Position numbers and translations under genes: made by a program. From contig NBIV01000060.1 in NCBI GenBank assembly GCA_003194525.1, positions 124,001 through 188,000 of the forward strand: a DNA stretch of 64,000 nucleotides, given 5' to 3'. This document shows positions 21,270 to 31,676 of this stretch, piece after piece. The notes beneath the pieces are model-generated. The model ran no database searches. It was given only the letters and a program-made list of their open reading frames with translations, and was not told the origin of the DNA. This DNA is from Gracilariopsis chorda. Its lineage: Eukaryota > Rhodophyta > Florideophyceae > Gracilariales > Gracilariaceae. Numbering within the stretch: the stretch's first letter is position 1; every line of letters starts with the position of its first letter.

Positions 21270-21398
21270 TGTGGGAGCAATGAAGGTGAAGCCCGTGAGC
21301 TTTCTTTATTGTTGGAGATGCTGAAGTCTCGGTGCTTAAAGTGCGCTTGTCCGCCGTCGCTCGTTCTACGTGGCTATGCTGTCTGTCATGTGACAACG
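21270..21398 (-). repeat. Copia 3' LTR (129 bp)
   Basis: This is a direct copy of 26868-26996. On the minus strand it ends CTCCCACA, giving the usual TG...CA ends except for one changed terminal base. At 129 bp it is very short for an LTR. Confidence 0.85.
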
Positions 21399-21421
21399 GT
21401 TTCGAGGCGCGTTTCCGTGGT

Positions 21422-22239
21422 CTACGGATTCTTTTCGTTCGCGCGAATGTGTTTCGTGTGACAACAGTCCTCCGGATCCGCAGAAGTGTTAGGTAATGCG
21501 GCGAGAGGGATAATGTTAAGACGTTGCTTGAGATCCAAGAATTTTTCCCGCGGAAGGCACTTGGTTAGGATATCGGCAAGATTGTCCGCTGAAGCGATGT
21601 GTTGTCCGCTGAAGCGACGTGTTGTACGCTGATGAGTTTCCGGTCTAACAGAGCTCGGAGGTAATGATGGCGCAAATCGATCAGTTTTCTTCGTTTCGAT
21701 TGTCCTACACAATTGGATATGGCTATTGCAGCTGTGTTGTCAACAAACAAGGGCGCCGGCAGAGACGGTGCGAGTTCGCAGAACGACAAAAGGCGGTGTG
21801 TGAAGGAGGCGTGTTGGGATGCTGAAGTTCCGGTGACGTATTCGGCTTCGGCCGTTGACAATGCCACGATGGATTGCTGTGAGGAGGTCCATGCGATAAA
21901 ACTGTTATTTAAGGCTATTACGAATCCGGTAATTGACTTCTGATTCTGTATGTCGGCGGCAAAGTCAACTTCGGCGTATGTTCGAGACGTGGTGTGTGAG
22001 ACTTTAGGGCCTGATCTAAATAGGATGCCATGCGTGTTTGTTCTTCGGAGCTAGCGCAAGACTTTTTTCAGCAGTGCCCAGTGACGTGTTGTTGTGAACT
22101 TGAACGCTCTTGCCAGTCGAGATACGGCGAATACGATGTCGGGGCGAGTGCAATCGACGAGCCAGCAAAAAAGACCAAGAACGCGGCGATATAATTCGTT
22201 ATGACTTGATAGTGTGAGTGTCATGTTGCACGTTGTCAC
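21422..22239 (-). pseudogene. Copia RNase H and end of reverse transcriptase, fossil
   Basis: The RNase H part shows the family motif ALSTAEAEYV followed by LFVDNTAAIAISN and the ADxxTK-type end ADILTKCLPREKF. The region near 22051-22239 carries YRRVLGLFCWLVDCTRPDI and FAVSRLARA, the usual end of the copia reverse transcriptase. It is broken. Confidence 0.8.
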
Positions 22240-22449
22240 GACACCGGACGATGACAGTCCTTTTTGTACCCTTGTTCACTGGAGTGCAGGTCAGAAATGG
22301 AATCGTAGCTCGAGAGTACCAGCACAGGCGTGCAATGCCAATGTAGTAAACAGAAACAAACTGCGTCAAATAACCAATGTATTACGTAGCAAAGGAACCA
22401 GGTAGTGATTGTATGACAAGCGAACAAGCTTGGGACAATGTAGCGAAGA

Positions 22450-23820
22450 GACTGCACCAGCGGATAACCTACGCGATCAAAACCTTAGATCTAGCGTAGT
22501 GCTGATGACCGATCCTAATATAGCACCACGGCCAACACGCACGATCAAGACTTTAGGTCTAGTATGCGGCCGAAGTGCACCGTGCCACAGATGATGAGCC
22601 CAAACAAGGGCGGTGTTAGTAAAGGCACGTGTAAAGGTGCGGGAGACCAAGCCGCACCAAGTGAAAGAGTAGATGGGGAAAAGTGTGGTTGATGGCAGGG
22701 AGGAGCAGACTGCTCTAAGAGAAGGTGGGGGTTGCCGAAGAGAGGAGAAGTGGTCTGGTCCGAGTTGGCTTGGAGGCCACCGAACTCGGGCTTTTATAGA
22801 CAATCGTTCTATATGAATAACCTCTAGTTTCGCATACTAGGTCTAAATAACAACTCATAACAATCGGTCATGGGACACTTACTCGCCATGACGGACCAGT
22901 TTGGCGAAAGGCATTGTACCTCCTAGGGTATTTTTGAGTCTATATAGTACGTTTTTCCGGCACCAGATGATTCCAGCAACATTGTTCCAACCACCCCACC
23001 ATGCCTAAACATCCACGTCCGAATGTCACCAGGCTTGTTCGAGAGATATCCGACGATTAGTCCCCGGAACCACCTTGTAAACGCAGTCGTTTCATCGATG
23101 ACGAAGCTTCCGAGGCCGGGCCTTCCACCGAAGAGGCGCTCTCAATTCAGGCAGAGTATGGTCTGGTTCTGTAGCAGCAGGTTCCGCGTAGTCCATGGGT
23201 TGTTGCGAGGGCTGTTCGGCTAATTGTTGAATGGGCTGTTGGGGCTGGGTCTTGACGGCTACAGCTTGTTGGGCAACAGCTTGAAGATCATGCTGGAGAC
23301 CGCATGCACTAAAAACGGCTTCGCCAGCGCTTCACCTCCTACGCTGCGTGGGCGAGCCGGTGGAAGTGATATCGCGTTCCGCGGCACGCTTCCGATGTCT
23401 GACCAAGCCGGTGGGCACCTTGGTCTGGTAGTAGCTCATATCGATGTTACGCGCGGAGGCGGAGGCGGCACACTCGGCGGCGTCCGGTCGTGCAGCATGA
23501 ACGGATGAGAAATCCATTTTGTAGACGATGTCCTGCACGGCGGCAGCGTCATTGAGAGGCACCAAATCGTCCTGCACGCTTCGCTTTTCGCCACACGATT
23601 GGCAAAGACTGGCGCCGGAAGTGGGCGCCAGCACGGCGGCAGGCGCGACGGCGCAATAGGAGCATAGCGCGGTCACAACGGTGCGCGACACTATGGGGAC
23701 GGCGCGGGCGCCGCGCGCATCTGCTGAGGCGGAGGCGCCTGGGGTGGAAGCGGCGAGAGGGGGTTGGCCCTTAAAATGAGATCGAATCTCATAGGGACTC
23801 CACCCCCTCCCAGTCTTTTT
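22450..23820. mobile_element. Foreign GC-rich segment nested in the copia fossil
   Basis: This segment separates the front and back parts of the copia reverse transcriptase. Its left part (22500-22877, 378 bp) has inverted ends (TGCTGATGACCGAT against ATCGGTCATGGGACA) and, read on the minus strand, a TATAAAAG box, so it resembles an LTR or promoter-bearing repeat. A second short inverted pair lies inside it (22551-22566 with 22831-22846). The right part is much more GC-rich than its surroundings and carries the minus-strand frame at 23332-23823. Boundaries are approximate; no target duplication was found. Confidence 0.5.
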
Positions 23821-23823
23821 CAC
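23332..23823 (-). CDS. GC-rich frame with a GATA-like zinc-finger pattern, unrecognised
   Basis: This frame of 163 residues lies wholly within the segment nested in the copia fossil. It contains C-S-Y-C, 16 residues, C-Q-S-C-G, close to the GATA finger spacing (usually 17-18), but lacks the conserved Trp. Basic clusters (RHRKRAAER) lie near the end. It is Ala-rich, as expected for GC-rich DNA. It could be part of another element or a captured gene piece. Chance is possible. Confidence 0.3.
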   Translation of the reverse strand: MKKTGRGWSPYEIRSHFKGQPPLAASTPGASASADARGARAVPIVSRTVVTALCSYCAVAPAAVLAPTSGASLCQSCGEKRSVQDDLVPLNDAAAVQDIVYKMDFSSVHAARPDAAECAASASARNIDMSYYQTKVPTGLVRHRKRAAERDITSTGSPTQRRR

Positions 23824-24596
23824 TTAGGGCAACAGTTGGGGGGGGAATGCCTAACAGATAGCAACGTGTCGGCGTCATTGGGGCCGTGGAATTCGGCTTT
23901 TGGACTGTTTGGAGTTTTGCAAGGATTGCATTGAGAGATTTGGGCGAGATTTAACTCTTGTTCGGCGTATTGCGGTTGGCTGACGTGGATACCCCCGTCA
24001 AGGTAGGTCAACCGCCAACCGAAGTAGACTGAAGGCCGCCCGATTCGTTTGATGTCGTATTTCTGTTGTAGGTGCTGAAAGAGCTCGGAGATGAACTTTG
24101 TGGACGTAGAAGACACCAGGTAGTCGTCAGAGTTAAGACAGACTAAAGTGAACTCGGTTTGAGTGTGTCTTTTGTAAAAGAGACATGGGTCGTCTTCAGA
24201 TTGGGTGTACTTAGCTTTTCGGAGGGAGATTACTGCACCCTCGAAGTAGTAGAAAAAACCTGATGGGTTTCCGTATAGATTCTTGACTAGCCGTCCCCCA
24301 GGGGTGTTATGTTTGTACGTGCCGTCAAACTGCGGCTCTTGTTTAACGAATGGCGGTTTCTCGAATTTGTATGGTTCGTGGGGATATGCTGTTGTGACAT
24401 CGAAATGCTCGATGTTCAGGTTGTATTGTGCCGTGACTCCGAGTACCAAGCGAACGGTTTCTTTGTGGGCCAGGTGAGCGGAGACATGTTCGGGATTGTA
24501 GTGCTCGCGTGGTTTCATTAAGTCTCCGCGCACTGCAAGGCGGGCTTTACGGTCGCTTATTTCTCCCAATGCGTCGTGTTTGTAGTGATATTTCAT
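23824..24596 (-). pseudogene. Copia reverse transcriptase, fossil
   Basis: The family motifs are KARLAVRGDL, NIEHFDVTTAYPHEP and LVCLNSDDYLVSS, the last in the position of the catalytic YVDD-type block, then IKRIGRPSVYFGWRL. It is broken, and the downstream part continues beyond the nested segment. Confidence 0.85.
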
Positions 24597-24638
24597 AGTT
24601 AAGGGTATAAGTTTTCGTGGGAGTTGTTCTGGAGGGAG

Positions 24639-25910
24639 CTACTTGATGACTTGGAGCTTGTCAAGTTTGTCCAGCTCTGCATTGTGTGCAGTTTCCCAGA
24701 GGTGGCTGTCCGGGTAGTCGTGGGCTTGTTTGCGTGACATGGGCGGCGGGGAGTTCTTCGTGACTTTAGAAGGCATTCCCTGGATCTGTATGGTTTTGAA
24801 GGCCAATGCGTTAGTAACTACAGGGTCATCGTGGGGAAGGTATGGGTGGAAGTCGGCGGTTCGAACTTGGCGATACCAGCCGGATTGAACTTCTTGAATG
24901 CGAACATGAGTGTCGGTGGTACCGTGCATATACCGCGCTAATACGCCTCTGCTACCCAATTTCTTCAATGCGGTGTTGTCTGTGATTACTGGGGCGGCAC
25001 CAAGCTTGCCAAATGTAAACATGTGCGTGAAGCTTGGGGGTCGGCCGTGCCATCCGGTGTACGGAATGCGGATTGTGGTCTTGTGTAAAGTGCGATTATA
25101 TTTGTAAACCACGTCTCGCAGGGCGTCTTCCCAGTACGATTTGGGGAGTTTGGAGTGAAATAGGGCCGCGCGGGTTATTCTTGTTAGGGTTCCGACTACG
25201 CGCTCGGCGATCGAGTTTTCTTGGGGGTTGTGTGCGGTGGAGGGCTCGTAGGTTACGCCGTAGCTTTGCAAGACTGCAGCTGTGGCTGCGGATGTGAATT
25301 CTCCCGCATTGTCCGAAGTAAACACAAGCGGTGCTCGTCCAAACTTGGCTTTGGAAATGGCTATGACGGTTGCAATCAGTTTAAATGTTTGCCTGCGGTC
25401 TTCGGTATAGAACGCGATGACAAACCGTGTTTTTGTTTCTATGAAGATAGTGAAGTATCGATTGCCATGATTTGATTGTGTGGGGATGGGACCACAGGTG
25501 TCAGAGGATATAGACTCGCCGGCTTTGTGAGGGTGTAGTGCTTGTCTGTACGGTTTTCTAGCTAGCCTTGCGTGCACGCACCCAGAACAGGTGAGTTTTG
25601 GTGGTGGGTTCTTGAGTACGGAGGGAAGATCAAGTAAGTTCCTTTTGGCGATTTCCTGTAGCGTACGTGAGTCGATTTGTTTATAGCGCAGGTGCCACTC
25701 GTTGAAAGCGCGGGTGACAAGGTTGCTAGGTGGGTTGGGATTGGGGATGTGGGGAGGTTTGGCTACTGGGGGGTTGGGCTGTTGGGGTTGAGACTTGACT
25801 TTGCGTCGGCGTGTGGATTTGATGGGTGTGGGCTTTGGAACAGTAATTGGAGATGGTGTGTTGCGCTGAAAGGTTCTTGCCGAGGGTGGGGTCTGTGGAT
25901 GATCTTGCAA
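24639..25910 (-). pseudogene. Copia GAG-pre-integrase and integrase, fossil
   Basis: It shows a zinc-binding region before the core (LTCSGCVHARLARKP), then the catalytic core with SSDTCGPIPTQS, FTSDNAGEFTS and HNPQENSIAERVVGT, the D-D-E layout of copia integrases. A Pro-rich stretch precedes it. It is one part of a broken element. Confidence 0.88.
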
Positions 25911-26160
25911 CGGGCTGCGTAGGCAAGGGAGTGGGTGGACAGTTGTGGGTGTCCGCGGTACTCATTTGTTGGTCCAGGCGAGATCGGGCGCTAACGGAGG
26001 CAAATGCTTCTAGCGCATTCTTTGTTTCGGATATAGTTGTGGGCGTGCCAGCCACAAGGAGGGTCGCGGCGATATGAGAGAATGGGTTTGCTGTAGCTGA
26101 TAGGCCACGAAGGATGAGTTTGACAGTGCGCGTATCGGTTTGGAACTCTGTTGCACCAGC

Positions 26161-26661
26161 CTATATGAGAAGAGCTTGGTAGCGGCGGTGGTGTTCTACG
26201 AAGATAGATATTCCCTCGGCGTGTTTGTAACGGATGTTTTGAACTCCTGTGAGAAGCTGATCGACGTCCTTTTGTGCGGAAGTGCCCAGTAAGCTTTTCA
26301 AATAGGCAACAATGGCGAACGGTGAGTTTATAAACAAGGAATCCGGGACGAGGTCGTAGACTTCTTTTGAAATGCTGTTGGTGATTAACGACCGGCAGGA
26401 AGCAAATGCATTTTGTTTTGCATCTGTGTCGGATACAAATGTTGAGTGGAGAATATCAGAATATCCGTGGGTGGTTAATATGTCTTTCAAGCTTGCTTCC
26501 CATTGTTTGAAGTTTGACTTCGTTAAGTCTTTCAATGTATCGCTGCTAAAGTCCCATGGCCGCTTGTTGGTGTTATTCAGCGAAGTGAGAAGTTGCTGGA
26601 GCAATTCCAAACTTGGGGTGTCGTCAGAGGGGCCAGGTGGGCCGGGGACGGATTCGGCCAT
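26161..26661 (-). pseudogene. Copia gag, fossil
   Basis: This 166-residue frame begins just inside the right-hand LTR. It has a gag/UBN2-type fold signature (NFKQWEASLKDILTTHGY, DVDQLLTGVQNIRYK). The zinc knuckle is not visible in this part. Confidence 0.75.
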
Positions 26662-26852
26662 TTGTGGTGTTAGCTGAGCAGCAGAAGAACAGTGATGGTC
26701 GATTGTTTGCTGGCTACGCTGAGAACGTAACGCGCGCGCGTGGTTGCGCGTTTCACGTTCAGCGGGGGAAATATTGTGTTTGGAGTACGTGTTGGTGTGT
26801 TAGCAGCGGACGGGTTGCTCCGAGCAACCCGTCCGCAGCAACTTGCTCGGTA

Positions 26853-26867
26853 TTATGGCCCATAACC
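26853..26867 (-). other. Copia primer-binding site, half initiator-tRNA type
   Basis: Directly inside the LTR the minus strand reads GGTTATGGGCCATAA. The first 11 bases match the known Drosophila copia primer site, which pairs with the anticodon stem-loop of a cleaved initiator methionine tRNA rather than the tRNA 3' end. Confidence 0.65.
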
Positions 26868-26996
26868 TGTGGGAGCAATGAAGGTGAAGCCCGTGAGATT
26901 TCTTTATTGTTGGAGATGCTGAAGTCTCGGTGCTTAAAGTGCGCTTGTCCGCCCTCGCTCGTTCTACGTGGCTATGTTGTCTGTCGTGTGACAACA
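26868..26996 (-). repeat. Copia 5' LTR (129 bp)
   Basis: On the minus strand it begins TGTTGTCA and ends CTCCCACA. It is about 96% identical to 21270-21398 in the same orientation. It contains an AATAAAG-like signal near its middle. Confidence 0.85.
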
Positions 26997-27270
26997 GAAA
27001 GGAGCCTGCCCTTTGCGTCTAGCGGTTGTAGACGGTTGGCACTGCCATGCGTTTGGCGGTAACCCATAAAGTATTCAAATGCGGCTATGAAAGTTCGCAG
27101 TCGAATGGAAATGTCGTTTACGTTTTGCCCGGTTTCTCCCCATTAAGGGCCGTTCTATGACTTTCTTAATCTGTGAACGGTTAACTCTGAATTAAAAAAT
27201 TTTCGATTTTGGTCCAGTTTCGTACACTACGAAAAACAAATGAAAAGTCTAAGAGAACAAAGCCATCCCA

Positions 27271-28581
27271 TTGCGAAGAGTATGCATGCAACTTCGCAAC
27301 AACATGGTGGAAATCACTCTTCTGTCGCGCACCATCCATTTCCTTCAACTCTTTCACAATAGAACCATCCAGTCGAGCAAAAGAAGAAAACGAAGGCGCT
27401 CTTTAGCGAGATGTGTAATGCATATCATTTGCAGTGCAATATGCGCACAAATGATGGAAAAAGATAACCGTGCACTCCGTTGCGTGCTCCCCCGAACTCC
27501 GTTCAACACACAGGCCCATATAGATTCCCTCTCTGACATTGTTTTTACCAGAATGTATTACGTTATAACATCTCAATACAGCCTTCTTCTCTCAATTGCG
27601 CAAGGTTTTCTCCAACGAAAGCAGAAAAATTGTTCTAGAGTTGCAGCTTCTCTTACTCCACCTGTTATGTTATTTCTTACATTCCTAATTCTAGCAGGAG
27701 CAATTTACTTAGATATATTGTGACCCTACGGGGTTGGCTCCTCAACAGTTTACCATGCATTCAAGGAAACTTTAATCGTTCTTGATCAGACACTCCAGAA
27801 TATCAGATTTCCGCGCACAGACGAAGAGTGTATGAACCAGGCAAATATGTTTCGAATCCTAAAAAACAGTCCACTAAATGGTTTTATATCGGCACTGAAC
27901 GGAATAGCCATTGCTATTAGGTTCCCTTCTCTGAGGGAAGCTCCAGGTTCCATGAAGTACTACAATCGAAAGAAAGTCTTTGCACTTTGCGTGGAGGCAA
28001 CCGTACAAGTGGACTATAAGTTTTCGTTCGTGTCTGCACGTCATTCTGGTGAAACGCATGACGCCACCACCTTTAGTAATACAAAACTATACGAATTACT
28101 ACATGGAAATGAATTAACTGCTTGAGCAGCCGTCGTTGCGGACGATGCGTATAGTAACAAAGCCCGAGTTTTGACGCCCTTTCCGGGTCAACATTTAACA
28201 CAGAGAGAAGACGCATATAACGCTTATCATTCTGTTACTCGGGCGTGCGTAGAACAAGCGTTCGGGATTCTAGTATGTCGGTTTGGAGTCTTCTGGTCTG
28301 CTATACGCTATTCTTTGCACCACAATACTCTAATCATTCTTGTCGCCTGTAAGTTACACAACTTTCTCATTGATACGTCTGACGATAATACGTACGAATT
28401 CATTGCTGCGCATGAATACAATCAGATTTATGGCAGTCCTGTTGTGCATTTTCAAGATGGGTTGCACAATGAGAGAGATAACATGCATGCAAGAAGCCAT
28501 GGTAGAGAAGTTTCCGATCTGAGAGATGAACTTGCGGATCATCTTCAAAGACAGGGCTTTGTACGAAGAAGAACATGCTGA
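27271..28581 (+). pseudogene. PIF/Harbinger transposase remnant
   Basis: A single frame runs from 27271 to 28581 and is interrupted only by two TGA codons (27721-27723 and 28123-28125). The DDE_Tnp_4 domain is clear: KYYNRKKVFALCVEATVQVD, FVSARHSGETHDATTF with the second catalytic Asp, then VADDAYSNKARVLTPFPG and RACVEQAFGILVCRFGVF with the catalytic Glu. The usual first Asp (DGTxI) is replaced: the segment reads LNGIAIAI. Inverted repeats were not found. It is a decayed plain DNA transposon with few stops. Confidence 0.82.
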
Positions 28582-29007
28582 GCGTTATTTTAAAGTGTTG
28601 CGAACAGAATTCCAGGCGTTAAGTGGTGGAGTATAGGGCTTTCAACTTGAGGTACTGAAAGGGACACTTGGTGGTGGAGTTTTGGGGCGTGGAAATACAG
28701 ATCTGGTAGACTTGGATGGAATCTGTTCGCCATTATCTTCATCATGTCAGCCCTGCTTTGCATGGTGAACACAGAACACATCACAACAGAATGACCGACA
28801 TCTTCCGAAGGCACGGTTTCTTCAATCCCCACATGGACCGCAGCTACTCGCTTTTTGCACTCTCGAAGCATGTGAATGCTGACAAATACGCCGTTCATTA
28901 CAACATGGGTCCCCTGCCTTCTACGTATCGCCCAGATTTCATCAATGAGGCTAGAAGGATTTCGGGAGCACCGTCTTAACTTTTGAACTCGAAATGCTTC
29001 CCGAATT
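28582..29007. other. Spacer, unrecognised frames on both strands
   Basis: Overlapping open frames exist (plus 28716-28979; minus 28590-29078) but neither shows a recognised domain. It may include the Harbinger element's right end. Confidence 0.25.
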
Positions 29008-30045
29008 TTGCATACACCATGTGCATCAGCGGTCTCGCCATCTTTTGACCCTGTCAGATCCAATTGTGCGCCGCCCAAGTCCGACCCACTGCCACCGTTA
29101 CCAGAGGAGCTGCGACCACAGCGCGAAATGCTACCTCGCTATGATCCGCAGGCTGTTGAGCAGGTTCTATACCAGTGGTGGGAATCTGCAGGCTTGTTTA
29201 AACCATGCGTTCCAAACGGCAAAGAACCGTTTACCATTTTTCTGCCTCCGCCGAATGTAACAGGTGGTCTGCATATGGGACATGCAATGTTCGCTACCAT
29301 CGAAGATATTTTGACCCGCTTTCATCGTATGCGCGGAAGGCCTACCTTTTGGCTGCCTGGAACCGATCATGCCGGAATGGCCACCCAACTAGTTGTCGAG
29401 AAAGAATTAACGAAAGACAGATTGACTTGCGATCAACTTGGACCAGAAAACCTTTTGAAGTGTGTATGGAAGTGGAAAGAAGAGAAGGGTGATTACATTA
29501 ATGTACAGATGCAAAGACTCGGCGCTAGTTGTGACTGAGACCGTTCTCGATTCACACTGGAAGAACATATGTCTGCTGCAGTCGCGGAAGCTTTTAAGCG
29601 TCTGCACGATCAGGGACTGATTTACAGAGGTGACTACATGGTTAATTGGAGTCTAACACTGCGCATGGCGGTGAGCGATCTAGAAGTTGAGTTCTTCGAA
29701 GAGAACGGAAAACTGAACTACTTTTGGTATCCCCTTAGCCATGGAAGTGGATTCATCCCGGTCGTAACAACTCCTCCAGAGATCATCCTCGGTGATACCG
29801 CTCTCTGTGTTCATCCAGCTGATGAGAGGTACAGTCAGTACGTTGGGAAAACTGTGCGTGTTCCAGTTTCCAGACGAGATATCCCAGTCATTGCAGATGA
29901 ATACGTTGATCGAGAGTTTGGTACCGGTGCACTACAGATTTCACCTGGTCATGATCACAATGACTATGAACTGAAAAAAAAGCACAACCTACCACGTCAG
30001 TGTTCTCGGAATGCTAGATAGAGGTTCTAGATCGCAAGTTTCTTA
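29008..30045 (+). pseudogene. Valyl-tRNA synthetase, organellar type, 5' third only
   Basis: The active enzyme charges tRNA-Val. This copy closely follows plant organellar ValRS: the HIGH motif as NVTGGLHMGHAMF, RPTFWLPGTDHAGMATQLVV, RLGASCD, then LIYRGDYMVNWS, AVSDLEVE, IADEYVDREFGTGALQISPG and HDHNDYELKKKHNLP. A TGA (29536-29538) stands exactly where the family has Trp (GASCDW), probably TGG to TGA. The frame then shifts after KKKHNLP, and similarity stops near 30045; the rest of the editing domain, KMSKS and the anticodon domain are missing. The break lies about 40 bp before the mobile block that starts near 30083. A functional copy must exist elsewhere. Confidence 0.85.
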
Positions 30046-30235
30046 GGCAAAAGCTCAAAAATACTACGAAAATGATAGATTCTGCTAGTTTCTGGCGCTT
30101 CCCAAGTAAAAAAAAAAAACATTTTTGGAATTCACACTTACATATCTTACAGAGCCTTGCTTCACCTGCACTGCACATCGCTAGTTTCAAGTTTGGAGCA
30201 AGTTCATTCTCCACTAAAAGCTAGATACAGATCTA

Positions 30236-30272
30236 GAAATGGCGCTGGCCGCTGCGCGGCCAGCGCCATTTC
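30236..30272. repeat. Perfect 17-bp hairpin near the left end of the block
   Basis: GAAATGGCGCTGGCCGC (30236-30252) is followed by TGC and its exact complement (30256-30272). Such a GC-rich, 3-base-loop hairpin is expected to extrude or fold strongly. Confidence 0.85.
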
Positions 30273-30473
30273 GAGCACCCAACCAAAACTAATAGTTTTA
30301 TTTCCATCTTTTGAATTTCAAACTTCATACTGCCCTAGTTTGACTTTTAACTCATCCTCAGGAACTCATCTGGGCAGCTCTCTCCGTTTACACACACCCG
30401 ACGCACCGCGCATCAGATTCCAATACCACCCATTCCGTCGTCCTAACAGCCTCAAGGACACTCGTAAACATCA

Positions 30474-31082
30474 CTAGCCTTCTTCTCCCTCTTCCCTCTT
30501 CCCATGCCTCCTCTTCAACCGACTCCTAACCTCCAATCCTTCTTCGTCCTTCTCCTCCAACCTCCTTTTCACGACCCCTCTACCTCCAGGAGTAACCGGA
30601 GACCCACTCCCGACAGCACCTCCCACCCCACCTTCCCCTCCACCTCCATACATCTTGTTCCGCATATCCTCGACTAGATGCACAGCCCTGTCCACCAGTA
30701 AAAGCCGCTTCTCCAACTCCAAAATCCGTCCTCGCAACTCCTCATTCTCCTTCCACAGCCTCCCCAGCTCGTCTCCCACACACGCCACAACCCCATCGGC
30801 GTGCTGCTCTGACCACACCTCAGCCTCCCTCACCCTCCGGCGCAACTCAGCCACAGCACCCATCGGCACTTCTTCCTCTAACGCACTCAGAACCATCCCT
30901 CCCAACGCCACGACAACCTCCTCAACACACTCATCCAAACGCTCCTTAAGACCTCCCCCAGCGCTCTTCAATAGTTCCTTCACATGGCGATAGAACCCAT
31001 CCATTCGTCTCCCTCCACCTCCCCCTACCCCTCCTCCTCGACCACCCGTGCCCGCACCTCCCTCCCCACCATCCCCTCCCAT
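30474..31082 (-). CDS. Gly-rich coiled-coil protein of the mobile block, unrecognised
   Basis: This 202-residue frame has a Gly-rich N-terminus, a helical middle (VSALEEE region, LWKENEELRGRILELEKRL with a heptad-like leucine pattern) and a basic end (VKRRLEEKDEEGLEVRSRLK). Opposite-strand frames at 30655-30993 and 30984-31670 overlap it and are Pro/Ser-rich, as expected of shadows. A further minus frame (31025-31276) overlaps its start in another phase and may be its 5' part. No family is recognised. Confidence 0.4.
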   Translation of the reverse strand: MGGDGGEGGAGTGGRGGGVGGGGGRRMDGFYRHVKELLKSAGGGLKERLDECVEEVVVALGGMVLSALEEEVPMGAVAELRRRVREAEVWSEQHADGVVACVGDELGRLWKENEELRGRILELEKRLLLVDRAVHLVEDMRNKMYGGGGEGGVGGAVGSGSPVTPGGRGVVKRRLEEKDEEGLEVRSRLKRRHGKREEGEEG

Positions 31083-31676
31083 CGCCGTCCCAACCCCAAG
31101 CTCCCCGAGCCCAACAACCGCCTTTTTCTCACGCCTTTCACCATCACCATCCCCTTCCTCATCCCGTGCTCCCCCGGAGGCGTCTCCGGCACCTCTTTCA
31201 TCTCCGTTTTATCCAACAACGCCAGGAGCTCTTCATCATTCACGGATCCGCTCGACATGGCTACTACACTCCCCACCCCAACGGTGCTCCCGTTCCCAAC
31301 CCTCTACCACCAAGCGTGCACACTCCAACTACTTATCCATCCCCATTTTTTCAATCCCCCGTTTTCGTGCCATTTCCCACCGCCATACCACGTCCTTTAC
31401 CCCTCCTGCATTGACGATCATATTCCAGAAAACACGATTCGCTTAGTTCGTGAGATCCGGTTGCGAAACAAAGTCGTGTTCGAAGAATTCCATCAGTTCT
31501 CCTATCACATCTTCGTGCATTTGCAGTCCCCTCTTCGAAGCCGCGCTCGCCATGCCTTCATCTGTCCCGAAATTCTCCAGCACACAAAACCCTCACTCCG
31601 ACAGCTCCACTCTCTTCTTCGCAAAGTAAACACGACACAAGTCATCTCTCTCAAAAGCGGCCATCCCTAACGCTTC

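Larger units (their letters stand above)
21270..26996 (-). mobile_element. Ty1/copia LTR retrotransposon fossil with a nested insertion
   Basis: The 5.7-kb element reads right to left: LTR (26868-26996), primer-binding site, gag, integrase, reverse transcriptase, RNase H, LTR (21270-21398). The order integrase before reverse transcriptase defines copia. The flanks GACAG (21265-21269) and GAAAG (26997-27001) look like a slightly diverged 5-bp target duplication. The LTRs differ at about 5 of 129 positions (about 96% identical), so the insertion is fairly recent but not new. The coding region is broken, with roughly half a dozen or more breaks, and is interrupted by a foreign segment at about 22.45-23.82 kb. 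Confidence 0.9.

Noticed and set aside
30655-31670. Plus-strand Pro/Ser-rich frames
   Set aside because: Composition is that expected from the antisense of a Gly/Glu/Arg-rich minus-strand gene; no domain is seen.
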